DNA from: Lysobacteraceae bacterium NML95-0200
GTDB taxonomy: Bacteria; Pseudomonadota; Gammaproteobacteria; Xanthomonadales; Xanthomonadaceae
Assembly: GCA_002798255.1 (NCBI GenBank)
Contig: NWQQ01000012.1
Span: forward strand, 57,213 to 121,212
DNA: 64,000 nt
Direction of reading: 5' to 3'
Made by a program: the position numbers and the translations under genes. Below the pieces are notes generated by a model. The model was not told where the DNA came from. It ran no database searches and saw only the letters and a program-made list of their open reading frames with translations. The first letter of the stretch is position 1. The number at the start of each line of letters is the position of its first letter. Positions 9,401-21,295 of this stretch are shown in pieces.

Positions 9401-11667
9401 GCAGCCACATTGATGATTTGGCGGGTACTGATTTTGTTACCGTTGGCCGGATTTATCCCGCCACCAACAGAAACCGCCCCGGCTGTAGATGTCCAGACAT
9501 TTTCGGCAGCACCAGTTTCCTTAGCGCCCAAGGGGTCTGCGCCGGTTACACCATGCGCACGATTGGCAATGCTATAGCCACCCAAGGCCACGCCCATACC
9601 CGCAGTGACTTCACTTCTGACGCCCAGCGCCGTGCCACGGGAAACGGTGGCCTGTGCATTGGAACCCAAAGCCACAGAGGTTTCACCGGTAGCCTTGCTG
9701 CTGGTGCCAATGGCGATGGCATAATTGAATTCTGGAGTGGCGTCTGCATTCTGGGTGCCCGCCTCGGCCTTGTCACCGATGGCGATGGACGAGTAGCCCT
9801 TGCTCTTGGCATCGACCCCGATGACAGTGCTGTTGTAGCTCAGTGCCTGCGCACGTGCGCCTAGGGCGATTGAATTCATGAAATCCACCCTGCTGCTGGC
9901 GCCCAGGGCAATCGCGCTATTACCTTTGGCAACGGCACCATGACCAACAGCCATGGCGTTGAGCGATTCACTTCCTTCGTTTTTATACGAGCTGGTAGCG
10001 CTGTCCCAAACCGATTTCAAGCCTTTTTCTTCGACCCGGGCAAGGGTGCCAATGGCGATGGCATTATCAGCAGAGCCATAAGCCCACTCGCCCATAGCAA
10101 TGGTGTTCTTGATAGCCGAGAAAGCATTTTCATCAATCACGCGAACACCGGAGGGGTTCAATACACTGACGCGTCCAGCATGGCGGCCAATGGCGATATT
10201 GGCATTGCCGCTGCTGTAGCCGCCTGCGTCCTTGCCGATGGCGACATTGTCATGCCCCAGTGCGTTGACACCGGCGCGCGAGGAAATGGCGGTATTGGTA
10301 TTGCCAGTGATGATGACGCCCGTTGCGACACCGCCATGAATTTGGGAGGCTGCCTCCATGGCAGCTTTTACGGTTGCATTGCCGGTATTGACGCCACCGG
10401 CCTTGTTGCCGATGGATACGCCTTCGCCATAAAAACTGTTGTAGCCGCCAGCGCCAGCTTCATAACCGATATTGACGCCGTAGTTGTTGTTGATATTGCC
10501 GGCACCGGCCTTGTAGCCGATATTGGTCATGTTCACCAAGCCGTTGGCGCTGGTTTTGCCGGCTTTGGTGCGCGCATTGACATTGACCAGTGAGCCTGCA
10601 GCATCTGCCTCCACGCCAATGGAACCGGATTCGGCGCCCAAGGAAACCGTATTGTTACCTGCGGCTGCGGCTTTTCTGCCGATCGCAACGGTATTTTCTG
10701 ATTTGGCCAGCGTTGACACCGAACCAATGGCAATGGCATTGGCGCCTGTTGCCTTGACCCGGGCATCAATCTGCTCTCTTGCCGAGCCGATGGCAATGGC
10801 GTTTTTGCCCGATGCCTGCGCGCCATAACCGTTGGCAATGGAATAAGCGCCAGAAGCTTCTGCACTGGCACCAATGGCATTGGAAATGGTGCCTGTGGCT
10901 TTGGAGCGATTTCCCTGAGCAATGGAACTTGAACTTGAGGCAATCGCCCGTTGCCCCAGGGCAATGGTGTTGTCAGCTGTCACTCCTGGGCCGTTTTCGT
11001 CGCCCAAGGCTGTTGGACTATTAGCATAAGCCCCTATTGCAATATTGAAGGTGCCGGTCAAACTGGCACCCGCACTGGTACCCAGTACCGTATTATTATT
11101 AGCGTTTTTCGCGCCTTTAAGCGCACCGTCACCGATGGCGATATTGCGACCATCACCAGAAGCACGAGCGTCCGCGCCAGCCCGACGGCCAATGGAAATA
11201 TCCCAGGTATTGTTGGCAACGGCTTCAAAGCCGATAGCCACGCCATAGTCATTCATGGCTTTGGCGCCTGCCCCCAAGGCCGTGGCCGCCGTTTTGGCTG
11301 CAGATGCATTGGCACCCAGCGCCACATTGCTTTCGCCCGTGGTTTTGGCGCCAATGCCAAGCGCAACGGATTTGGCTTTCTTGCCGTCATAAGTATCTGC
11401 TATGGAGGTGCTGTCATCACCGCAGATCACGCTTTGGCTGTTTTCATCATAAAAGCAGTAGTTGGTCGCACTGCCAGTGCCTGTCACCGCCATTGCCTGG
11501 CCGCTGATGGCAAGCAAAAGCGCAGCAGTCAGCGTGCTGACGGCCAGAGGCGAGGAGGATGAGCGCACAGCCGCTGCCGTTCTGCCGCCATCGGACTTGG
11601 CCAGCTCCGAGGCCACCACCATGGTACCGGTTTCGCGGTTCCACACCAGACGATAAATCTTGTTCAT
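6484..11667 (-). CDS. Giant trimeric autotransporter adhesin (YadA/AtaA type)
   Basis: A 1727-residue protein from ATG 11667 (MNKIYRLVWNRETGTMVVAS), which opens with the extended signal peptide region typical of large autotransporters; the frame could extend to 11709 but lacks support. A second hydrophobic segment (LAVSTLTAALLLAISGQAMA) completes the signal. Residues about 60-700 hold a long series of YadA-head repeats of the AIGxxAxAxGxxSxAxG type. Then come neck and stalk modules, including two nearly identical 194-residue units (VAFDTVTVGGVTIDKSTNKV... with DAVNGSQLHATNQ). The last 60 residues are the YadA beta-barrel anchor (AAVGGYRGEYGLAFGLSG, ending GVGVQW with a terminal Trp for BAM recognition). 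Expected role: surface adhesion, autoaggregation or biofilm formation. It is followed by its probable TpgA-type partner. Confidence 0.93.
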   Translation of the reverse strand: MNKIYRLVWNRETGTMVVASELAKSDGGRTAAAVRSSSSPLAVSTLTAALLLAISGQAMAVTGTGSATNYCFYDENSQSVICGDDSTSIADTYDGKKAKSVALGIGAKTTGESNVALGANASAAKTAATALGAGAKAMNDYGVAIGFEAVANNTWDISIGRRAGADARASGDGRNIAIGDGALKGAKNANNNTVLGTSAGASLTGTFNIAIGAYANSPTALGDENGPGVTADNTIALGQRAIASSSSSIAQGNRSKATGTISNAIGASAEASGAYSIANGYGAQASGKNAIAIGSAREQIDARVKATGANAIAIGSVSTLAKSENTVAIGRKAAAAGNNTVSLGAESGSIGVEADAAGSLVNVNARTKAGKTSANGLVNMTNIGYKAGAGNINNNYGVNIGYEAGAGGYNSFYGEGVSIGNKAGGVNTGNATVKAAMEAASQIHGGVATGVIITGNTNTAISSRAGVNALGHDNVAIGKDAGGYSSGNANIAIGRHAGRVSVLNPSGVRVIDENAFSAIKNTIAMGEWAYGSADNAIAIGTLARVEEKGLKSVWDSATSSYKNEGSESLNAMAVGHGAVAKGNSAIALGASSRVDFMNSIALGARAQALSYNSTVIGVDAKSKGYSSIAIGDKAEAGTQNADATPEFNYAIAIGTSSKATGETSVALGSNAQATVSRGTALGVRSEVTAGMGVALGGYSIANRAHGVTGADPLGAKETGAAENVWTSTAGAVSVGGGINPANGNKISTRQIINVAAGSADTDAVNVAQLKAAGFKLTTSSSTGEVAGTSAENVQNGETVTIDAGDNIKLTQAGNEITVATKKDVAFDTVTVGGVTIDKSTNKVSGLAAGELSATSTDAVNGSQLHATNQNVAANATNIQANADNIAKGINVGGTTGSNQYALGDTINIKGDSNISSTTVAGGVQLALAPVLNVGPATGGKPVKIDGNAGTVGGLSNTTFDPANITSGQAATEDQLKAVNDKAVAAKTKVDAGDNISVTETVDATTGASTYTVATKKDVAFDTVTVGGVTIDKSTNKVSGLAAGELSATSTDAVNGSQLHATNQNVAANATNIQANADNIAKGINVGGTTGSNQYALGDTINIKGDSNISSTTVAGGVQLALAPVLNVGPATGGKPVKIDGNAGTVGGLSNTTFDPANITSGQAATEDQLKAVNDKAVAAKTKVDAGDNISVTETVDATTGASTYTVATKKDVAFDTVTVGGVTIDKTTNRISGLAAGVGDTDAVNMSQLKAVQTLVNAGWTVTDSAGNKANIGPNGVVTFSSADSNISVVQNGADQDGKVEITLSRDLDVDSVTAGGNKLDANGLAIAGGPTISAAGIDMAGKKISNLGDGTEDGDAVNLGQLKNYVGEETAKVKTHYYSVNDGGSKGGNYDNDGATASGAIAAGVDTTATAENAVAMGKGAAASHAGSVALGSGAQTQAVDNTGTFMLNGGAAAGVNAVAVVSVGSKGNERRIVNVAAGRLSADSTDAVNGSQLFAVGTALNNLGNATALALGGNTTYTPGGGLSVNLTVGGNTYTNVQDALNAVAGGGSGATKVVAGTNTQVTQNGDTYTVSVVDNPVVEGKTTFNGGIEVAGDQTVNMGGNVVRNVAAGVADTDAVNVGQLNGAIAGANAYTDNRFNQLANDMWQLDRGYRGATASAMAMAGLPQAYLPGKSMFSAAVGGYRGEYGLAFGLSGITDNGKWVYKAQASGNTARDWGFSAGVGVQW
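8000..9218. repeat. 582-bp in-frame tandem duplication inside the adhesin stalk
   Basis: Copy 1 occupies 8000-8581 and copy 2 8582-9163, with a third partial copy of about 55 bp to 9218, after which the sequence diverges. Within the stretches compared, the copies are almost base-identical; one visible difference is TGACGCC at 8001 against TGACACC at 8583. 582 bp is 194 codons, so the frame is kept and whole stalk modules can be gained or lost. Confidence 0.92.
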
Positions 11668-11742
11668 ATTCAGATCCCAATTGACCAATTCAGGGCACCA
11701 AGCTGCCAATGGAGCAGACTCTGGCGGACGTATAACCCGATT

Positions 11743-11770
11743 ATTCTAGCGCATAATTTTGCGGTGCAAT
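11743..11770 (-). promoter_or_regulatory. Possible promoter of the adhesin operon
   Basis: Read on the minus strand, ATTGCA (11770-11765) is followed after 16 bases by TAGAAT (11748-11743, five of six matches to TATAAT), about 75 bp upstream of the adhesin ATG. The -35 match is weak. Confidence 0.4.
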
Positions 11771-11864
11771 TCACATATTTTTGACAGGCGCAGCGGATGG
11801 CCGTACACGCCTGATATCTACAGCCGTGGCTTGCGCATAAGAGGCCTTGAACAGGCTGGGCGAC

Positions 11865-12875
11865 TCACTCCGGTGTTTGCAGCAGCAACTCATGCAACAC
11901 CGTGGTGGCATAGCTGCCCGGTGGCAGTTGGAAGGCAAGTTGCAGCATGTCTTTTTGCAGCCATTGCCAGTCAAGGTTTTCCGGCATCAGTCGCAGGCTG
12001 CGGCGTTCCTGTTTCAGGCCGGCTTGTTCCAGCCCCTGGCATAGTTCTGGGTATTGGGCGGCGATACGGGTTTCCAGTGCCGCGACGTGTTGCTGGCTGC
12101 GCAGTTCGCCGCGCCCCCAAAGTGCGCCGGTGGGGTGAATATCGAATGCGGCCAGGCGCGCCTGCAAGGCATCGCTGAGCGGTTCGGGGCCAAAGATGCT
12201 CTGGCTTCCAGCCAGCATCAATACTTCGCCGGGCAGCGCCTGGTTCCAGCTGCCCGCCTGCACCCGCGCGGCCAGTATCTGGTTGAAGATTTCCGAGCGT
12301 GCCGCCGACAGCAGTATCGAGCGCAGCTCGCGCTTTACCCGCAGCCCGGCAAACATGGCGCGAGCTTTTTCCAGATTCTCGCCGCCGCGGCCAAAGCGTT
12401 GCTCGCCAAAATAGTTGGGCACGCCGATTGAGGCGATGGCTGCAAGGCGCGCTTCGATGGCTTCGCGCTCGCCAGCGACTTCACGCAGGCACAGCACAAA
12501 ACGGTTGCCTGCCAATGCGCCACGCGGCAGTTTGCGGCTATGCCAGTGACTTGCCAAAAGGCGGACGCCCTCTTGTGCCAGTCCGGCCAAGTCCGGCGCG
12601 GTCTTCTTGGGCAGCCATACCGAAAAGCGCTGGCGGGTCACGGCGTTGCGATCTTTCAAGCCGGCGTAGGAGACGGCCGAATCAGCCACGCCGGCCCAGC
12701 GGGCGATTTTTTGTGCGACTTCTGCGGTGTTTTTTACGCGTTTTTCAATGCTGAGCAGCAGGTGCTCGCCGCTGCCGCTGGCAGGGAAACTGTCGATTTC
12801 CTCAACAAAAAAATCTTCCGGTTGGCTGCGGATTTTTGCCCGCATCACCGGCTCGCCGTGGGCATAGGCCAGCAT
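11865..12875 (-). CDS. truD: tRNA pseudouridine(13) synthase TruD
   Basis: A 336-residue enzyme that isomerises U13 in tRNA-Glu. The catalytic motif is intact: AYAGLKDRNAVTRQRFSV contains the nucleophilic Asp. Other family blocks are FFVEEI near the start, LASHWHSRKLPRGALAGNRF, VPNYFGEQRFGR and the Cys-poor insertion domain in the middle (TRUD domain). The length fits the family. Its ATG lies one base after the ispF stop. It is the last gene of the pyrG-to-truD series, as in xanthomonads, where surE and pcm often follow; here the adhesin operon follows instead, after about 200 bp. Confidence 0.94.
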   Translation of the reverse strand: MLAYAHGEPVMRAKIRSQPEDFFVEEIDSFPASGSGEHLLLSIEKRVKNTAEVAQKIARWAGVADSAVSYAGLKDRNAVTRQRFSVWLPKKTAPDLAGLAQEGVRLLASHWHSRKLPRGALAGNRFVLCLREVAGEREAIEARLAAIASIGVPNYFGEQRFGRGGENLEKARAMFAGLRVKRELRSILLSAARSEIFNQILAARVQAGSWNQALPGEVLMLAGSQSIFGPEPLSDALQARLAAFDIHPTGALWGRGELRSQQHVAALETRIAAQYPELCQGLEQAGLKQERRSLRLMPENLDWQWLQKDMLQLAFQLPPGSYATTVLHELLLQTPE

Positions 12876-12876
12876 G

Positions 12877-13356
12877 TCAGTCGCTCAGCAGCAAACAGAC
12901 GGCCATCGCGGCGATGCCTTCGCTGCGACCGGTAAAACCAAGTTTCTCGGTGGTGGTGGCCTTGATGCTGAGGGCATCTGCTGACACGCCTAGCTCGTGC
13001 GCCAGCAGCTCACGCATGGCGGCGGCATGCGGGCCGACCTTGGGACGCTCACACATCACGGTGATATCGGCATTGCCCACACGCCAGCCGCGCTCGGCCA
13101 GCAGGCTGTGGCAATGACGCAGAAAATCGATGCTGGCAGCATCCTTCCAGCGCATGTCGCTGGGGGGGAAGTGCTGGCCGATATCGCCCAGCGCCAGTGC
13201 GCCAAGCAACGCATCGCAAAGCGCGTGGATAACCACATCGCCATCGCTATGCGCCTGAACGCCTTGGCTATGCGCTACACGCACGCCGCCCAGCATGATG
13301 TGGTCGCCCGCGCCAAAGGCATGGACATCAAAGCCCTGTCCGATACGGATATTCAT
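12877..13356 (-). CDS. ispF: 2-C-methyl-D-erythritol 2,4-cyclodiphosphate synthase IspF
   Basis: A 159-residue enzyme of the non-mevalonate (MEP) isoprenoid pathway, converting CDP-ME 2-phosphate to the cyclodiphosphate with release of CMP. The start [11 protein letters not shown] carries the zinc-ligand Asp and His, and [17 protein letters not shown] holds the third ligand. [10 protein letters not shown] and the C-terminal [13 protein letters not shown] segment are also family signatures. The start overlaps the ispD stop by four bases (ATGA). Coupling of ispD and ispF is common and here both remain separate genes, not the fused IspDF form. Confidence 0.97.
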   Translation of the reverse strand: MNIRIGQGFDVHAFGAGDHIMLGGVRVAHSQGVQAHSDGDVVIHALCDALLGALALGDIGQHFPPSDMRWKDAASIDFLRHCHSLLAERGWRVGNADITVMCERPKVGPHAAAMRELLAHELGVSADALSIKATTTEKLGFTGRSEGIAAMAVCLLLSD

Positions 13357-14063
13357 GATTTTTCACCTGCTTGCAGCCAGGCAAAACGCGCAAGGTCTGC
13401 CGGGGTGGTGATTTTGAAATTGTCTTCGCGACCTTCCACCAGCAGGATTTTTTCGCCTGCCAGCTCCATCGCCATGGCCTCGTCGGTGATTTCAATCCCC
13501 TGCGCGGCAGCGGCAGCCAGGGCGTTGGCCAGTGGCTGGCGCGTAAATGCCTGCGGGGTCAGTGCCCGCCATAGCGCCTGACGCGGCTCGGTGGCAAGCA
13601 CCTGCCCTGCACTATCGGCGCGCTTGAGGGTATCGCGTACCGGGGCGGCGAGGATGGCGCCAGGATGGCGCGCCAGGGCGGCAAACAGGGCATCCAAATC
13701 GCCATGCGCCAGATTGGGACGCGCCGCATCGTGCACCAGCACGATGTCGGTAGCCGCCACCTCCGCAGGCAGCGCGGCAAGCCCGTTGGCAACGGATTGC
13801 GCACGGCTTGCGCCGCCCAAGGCTCGCAGCACCGGCTTGCCCCGGCAAGTCTGCGGCAGCGCCAGCGGGCAATCGCCATTGGCAGGCAATACCAGCACCA
13901 CACCGGCAATACCCGGATGGCCAAGCAAGGCTTCCAGCGTGTGCAGCAACACTGGCTTGCCTGCCACCGGCAGGTATTGCTTGGGTATTTCACCACCAAA
14001 GCGGCTGCCGCTGCCGGCCGCCGGAATGACACACCAGCAGGGTTTGAAGTCCGTATCGCTCAC
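13353..14063 (-). CDS. ispD: 2-C-methyl-D-erythritol 4-phosphate cytidylyltransferase IspD
   Basis: A 236-residue nucleotidyltransferase that joins CTP and MEP in the MEP pathway. The CTP-binding loop is [19 protein letters not shown], followed by [20 protein letters not shown] supplies the metal-binding Asp, and TPQAF plus [10 protein letters not shown] match the C-terminal MEP-site region. It overlaps ispF downstream and ftsB upstream by four bases each. pyrG, which makes the CTP this enzyme uses, stands in the same gene series. Confidence 0.97.
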   Translation of the reverse strand: MSDTDFKPCWCVIPAAGSGSRFGGEIPKQYLPVAGKPVLLHTLEALLGHPGIAGVVLVLPANGDCPLALPQTCRGKPVLRALGGASRAQSVANGLAALPAEVAATDIVLVHDAARPNLAHGDLDALFAALARHPGAILAAPVRDTLKRADSAGQVLATEPRQALWRALTPQAFTRQPLANALAAAAAQGIEITDEAMAMELAGEKILLVEGREDNFKITTPADLARFAWLQAGEKS

Positions 14064-14374
14064 TGCCCTTGCCCGGCCTGCTCGTCCACTACCCGGTAAA
14101 AAACTTCACCGGGCTTGATCAGGCCGAACTCGTCGCGCGCACGCTCTTCAATCGCCGCACCGCCGGAGGTCAGCCCCTTGAGGTCATCGACTTCTGCGGC
14201 CAGGGCATCATTGCGCTGCTGAAGACGCTGGTTTTTTTCTTGCTGCGCTTCAAGCTGCACGGCCAGGGCGGCGGCTTCTTGCCTGTTGCCGACACCAAAC
14301 CATAGCTGATACTGCAACCAGGCCAGCACGCCCAGCAGTATCAATGCAATGATTGCCAGATGGCGTTTTTGCAT
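14060..14374 (-). CDS. ftsB: Cell division protein FtsB
   Basis: A 104-residue bitopic protein: a short cytoplasmic N-terminus, one transmembrane helix (LAIIALILLGVLAWLQYQLW, residues about 6-25), then a periplasmic coiled coil (about 30-68, with LEAQQEKNQRLQQRNDALAA) and the FtsB-specific end GAAIEERARDEFGLIKPGE. FtsB forms the FtsQLB complex of the divisome. The position between ispD and eno is the usual one in this order. Its start is 8 bp after the eno stop. Confidence 0.93.
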   Translation of the reverse strand: MQKRHLAIIALILLGVLAWLQYQLWFGVGNRQEAAALAVQLEAQQEKNQRLQQRNDALAAEVDDLKGLTSGGAAIEERARDEFGLIKPGEVFYRVVDEQAGQGQ

Positions 14375-14382
14375 GGTGTCGC

Positions 14383-18380
<3,998 letters not shown>

Positions 18381-18507
18381 ATGAGCCAGGTACTCCATGC
18401 ACGCGCGACGACGACAGAGGCAACCCGGTCGAGCAATACAACATAGTCAATAGAGCCTGAGAACGCTGGCCAAGCGCTATGGCATCAATCCCAAGACGGT
18501 GGCGAAT
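18381..18507 (+). pseudogene. Remnant of an IS481-type transposase, N-terminal helix-turn-helix only
   Basis: ATG 18381 (AAGGA seven bases upstream) begins MSQVLHARATTTEATR in one frame. After a +1 shift near 18420-18433 the frame reads AIQHSQ, stop, then SLRTLAKRYGINPKTVA. This order (M-QVLH-ATTTEA-R, AIQ-S, LAKRYGINPKTVAKW) is the well-known beginning of IS481-family transposases of Proteobacteria. One frameshift, one in-frame stop and loss of everything after the HTH make it a dead fragment. The homology ends near 18506, exactly where the 3' end of recJ on the other strand begins to look native. Confidence 0.75.
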
Positions 18508-20215
18508 AGGTTCGCGTTTGGCGATGCACTACCACCAGCTGAATGGCATCGCCGCCGCGCCAGTCGTCCGGGGTCAGGCGGTAGGCGATGTGTTGGCGGC
18601 TTGCTGGTGCTGTACCGTCCCAGCCACCAAAGTGGATGGCGTTGAGGCGCTGGCTGCCAGAGGCCAGGGTGAGTTTCAGGTGTTTTTCGCCGACTATGCG
18701 CCACTCCAGCACTTCAAATTCGCCATCAAACAGCGGCTCGGGGTAATGCTGTCCCCAAACGCCGCCATCGCGCAGCAAGATGGCGGTAGCGATGTTGAAG
18801 TCTTCGGCGGCCAATTCGCCATCGCTCAGTATGTGCTTTTGCAGGCTTTCAGGCGGCAGCAGGGCTTGCGCGGCGGCCTCAAAGGCTTGGGCAAAATCTT
18901 GCAGGTTTTCCTGCGCAAGGCTTAAACCCGCAGCCATGGCATGGCCGCCAAAACGACTAATCAACCCCGGGTGATGGGCATCTACCCAGGCCAGTGCATC
19001 GCGGATATGAAAGCCGCTGATGGAGCGTGCGGAGCCGCGCAGCTCTTCACTGCCCTCTGCCGCAGGGGCAAAGGCAATCACCGGGCGATGCAGTTTTTCC
19101 TTGACATTGGACGCCACCAGCCCGACCACGCCGGGATGCCAGTGCGGCTGGTACAGGCTGATGGCAAGCCGGGCACCCAACTGCCCCAGGTCGGTGCCTG
19201 CCAGCAGGCTTTCGGCATCGTGCAGCATCTGTGCCTGTAATTGCCGGCGCTCCTGGTTGATGTCCGAGAGCATTTGCGCCAGTTGTCCGGCCTCGCGCCG
19301 GTCATGGCTGAGCAGGCAGGCAATGCCGAGGGTCATGTCCTCCAGCCGTCCGGCGGCATTGATGCGCGGGCCAATGGCAAAGCCGATATCGGCAGGGGTG
19401 AGCGTGGCATATTGACGTTTGGCGGCATCAATCAGTGCCTGCACGCCGGGCTGCGCCCTGCCCTGGCGGATGCGGCGCAAACCGGCGGCGACCAGGGCGC
19501 GGTTGGTGGTATCCAGCGGCACCACATCGGCCACGGTGCCAATGGCCACCAAATCCAGCAGCGTGCTCAAATCTGCATCGCCCGCGGCATCGCCCTGTTG
19601 GCGCAGATGAGCGCGCAAAGCCAGCAGCAGGTAAAACGCTACACCCACACCGGCCAGCGCTTTGCTTGGAAAGCCGCAGCCGGGCTGGTTGGGATTGACG
19701 ATGGCATCGGCTGCAGGCAGTTCCGGCCCCGGCAGGTGGTGGTCGCAGACGATGACCTGCATGCCGTGGGCGCGAGCGGCAGCGACACCGGCCACGCAGG
19801 CGATACCGGCATCCACGGTGAGGATAAGCTCCGGCGCATCGGCGGCCAGTTCTTCCACCAGCGCCGGGCTTAAGCCATAGCCGTGGCGCTGGCGGTCGGG
19901 CACAGCAAAGCTCAAGGCGCGTGCGCCCAGCATGTTGAGGCCGCGCATCAGTACTGCGCAGCCGGTGGCGCCATCGCAATCAAAATCGCCTACCACGCGG
20001 ATATGCGCATTGCGCTGGATGGCCGAATGCAGCAGTGCGACGGCTTCTGGCATGCCCTTCATCAAGGCAGGGGATGGCAGTTGCGCCAGCCGTGGCTGGG
20101 CGCTGCCCATATCCTGCGACCCGCGTGCGCCATGCAGGCGGCGCAACAATGGCGGCAATTCGGCCAGCGCGTCGATGTTTTCCGGTGGCGGACGGCGCAG
20201 GATTTGCGTGTTCAT
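18485..20215 (-). CDS. recJ: Single-stranded-DNA exonuclease RecJ
   Basis: A 576-residue 5'-3' exonuclease started at ATG 20215 (MNTQILRRPPPE), which overlaps the upstream stop as ATGA; the frame is open to 20302. DHH-family motifs are visible: VVGDFDCDGATGCAVL (motif I), VDAGIA, CDHHLPGPELPAADAIVNPN (DHH motif), and in the DHHA1 domain FGGHAMAAGL plus GSARSISGFHIRDAL. The last domain ends AIQLVVVHRQTRTY. The final residues SPPSWD and the stop are encoded by the antisense of an IS481-type remnant, so the original C-terminus has been replaced by a short foreign tail. The catalytic core appears complete, so the enzyme is probably active in recombination and mismatch repair. Confidence 0.93.
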   Translation of the reverse strand: MNTQILRRPPPENIDALAELPPLLRRLHGARGSQDMGSAQPRLAQLPSPALMKGMPEAVALLHSAIQRNAHIRVVGDFDCDGATGCAVLMRGLNMLGARALSFAVPDRQRHGYGLSPALVEELAADAPELILTVDAGIACVAGVAAARAHGMQVIVCDHHLPGPELPAADAIVNPNQPGCGFPSKALAGVGVAFYLLLALRAHLRQQGDAAGDADLSTLLDLVAIGTVADVVPLDTTNRALVAAGLRRIRQGRAQPGVQALIDAAKRQYATLTPADIGFAIGPRINAAGRLEDMTLGIACLLSHDRREAGQLAQMLSDINQERRQLQAQMLHDAESLLAGTDLGQLGARLAISLYQPHWHPGVVGLVASNVKEKLHRPVIAFAPAAEGSEELRGSARSISGFHIRDALAWVDAHHPGLISRFGGHAMAAGLSLAQENLQDFAQAFEAAAQALLPPESLQKHILSDGELAAEDFNIATAILLRDGGVWGQHYPEPLFDGEFEVLEWRIVGEKHLKLTLASGSQRLNAIHFGGWDGTAPASRQHIAYRLTPDDWRGGDAIQLVVVHRQTRTYSPPSWD

Positions 20216-21192
20216 TCCGTGCTGTCTTGTTGTTCTTGCGGCCAAGCCCAAGATTTGCGCCAAAAGCGCAAGCCCTGCCCGCGTGTGAGTTGCAGGCGGC
20301 AACCATCTTCACTATCCAGCGCAAGGCTGGCGATTTGCCCGTGTTTGAGTGCTGCCAGTGCGGGCATCAGCCACGCTTCTTGCAAGGCTTTGGCATCGCG
20401 CAGGTGGCTGAAATCAAACAGCGCATCGCCCTTGGGGATGGCGAACTGCTGCAGCATCGGCTGCGCCGTGCCGGTGATTTTGGCCAAAGTCATGATGCGG
20501 CTATCTTCGGCATAAGTCAGCGCATGGCGCGTGGTCAGCGCCTCTTGCGGCAATACACCAGCGCCCCAGAACCACAGTGCGTTGACTGGCGGCAGGCCAC
20601 GCGCCTGCCGGGCTTGGTTGACCGGATGGCCGTGCAGCAGCATCTGTATTTCACCGGCCAGCATCCGCCACTGACGGGCTTGGGGACGGGTGTCGGTATG
20701 CTCGAAAACATCATCGCCGAGTGCATCTGCCGGGTCGGCAAACTGCGGCAATGACTCGGCGCTGCTTTCTGGGGACAAGCGCAACCAGGCCGCGGCAGGT
20801 GTCGGCCAATCAAAAAACAGCCCGTTTTCGGCAAACAGGGGGGTCAGTGTGGCCTCCAAGGCATCGGCCTCGGCTTGCGTCAATTGCAGGCGCTCGCCTA
20901 CGCCCAGCAGGCGCACGCCATTGATGTCCACCACCATCCATGCCGGGTCGGCACGCAGCCACAGTGCATCGCCCGCATCGCCGGCCTGTGCCTGGCGCGA
21001 GAGTGCAGCCAGCGGCCAAGTCGCAGCATCGCCGGGCAGCTGGAAATGCCGCGCCAATTGCGCCATGCGTCCCGCCGCCACATGGTGGACATCGCCCTGC
21101 CCCAGCCGCTTCATCAGCACCGCATCCCAGCGCTGCGCGCCGAAAACTCGGGGACGTGGCAACAAAAAGGTGATGTGTGGCGGACGGGACAT
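20212..21192 (-). CDS. RpfE-like conserved protein (COG4255 type)
   Basis: A 326-residue protein started at ATG 21192 (MSRPPHITFLLPRPRVFGAQ); a longer frame reaches 21234. Recognisable parts are LARHFQLPGDAATWPLAALS, WLRADPAWMVVDINGVRLLG, EIQMLLHGHPVNQARQARGL, and PPVNALWFWGAG. This combination is typical of the protein encoded beside recJ in xanthomonads and betaproteobacteria, called RpfE in Xanthomonas and often labelled a phosphoglycerate mutase or regulatory protein without firm evidence. No catalytic motif can be assigned. The stop overlaps recJ by four bases. The rpfF, rpfC and rpfG signalling genes are not in this window. Confidence 0.65.
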   Translation of the reverse strand: MSRPPHITFLLPRPRVFGAQRWDAVLMKRLGQGDVHHVAAGRMAQLARHFQLPGDAATWPLAALSRQAQAGDAGDALWLRADPAWMVVDINGVRLLGVGERLQLTQAEADALEATLTPLFAENGLFFDWPTPAAAWLRLSPESSAESLPQFADPADALGDDVFEHTDTRPQARQWRMLAGEIQMLLHGHPVNQARQARGLPPVNALWFWGAGVLPQEALTTRHALTYAEDSRIMTLAKITGTAQPMLQQFAIPKGDALFDFSHLRDAKALQEAWLMPALAALKHGQIASLALDSEDGCRLQLTRGQGLRFWRKSWAWPQEQQDSTE

Positions 21193-21295
21193 GAAAGCAG
21201 GCTTTACCAAAAAAACGCGGACAATATCAGGCATTCATTGCGTAAGACTGCAATGCTCGGACATCCTCGCCGCTTGCATGCTGAAACCGTCTGGC

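Noticed and set aside
7390..9864. Long plus-strand open frame of 824 codons opposite the adhesin
   Set aside because: It is the exact antisense of the repeated stalk, its own repeats simply mirror the adhesin duplication, and it has no signal, domain or ribosome site.
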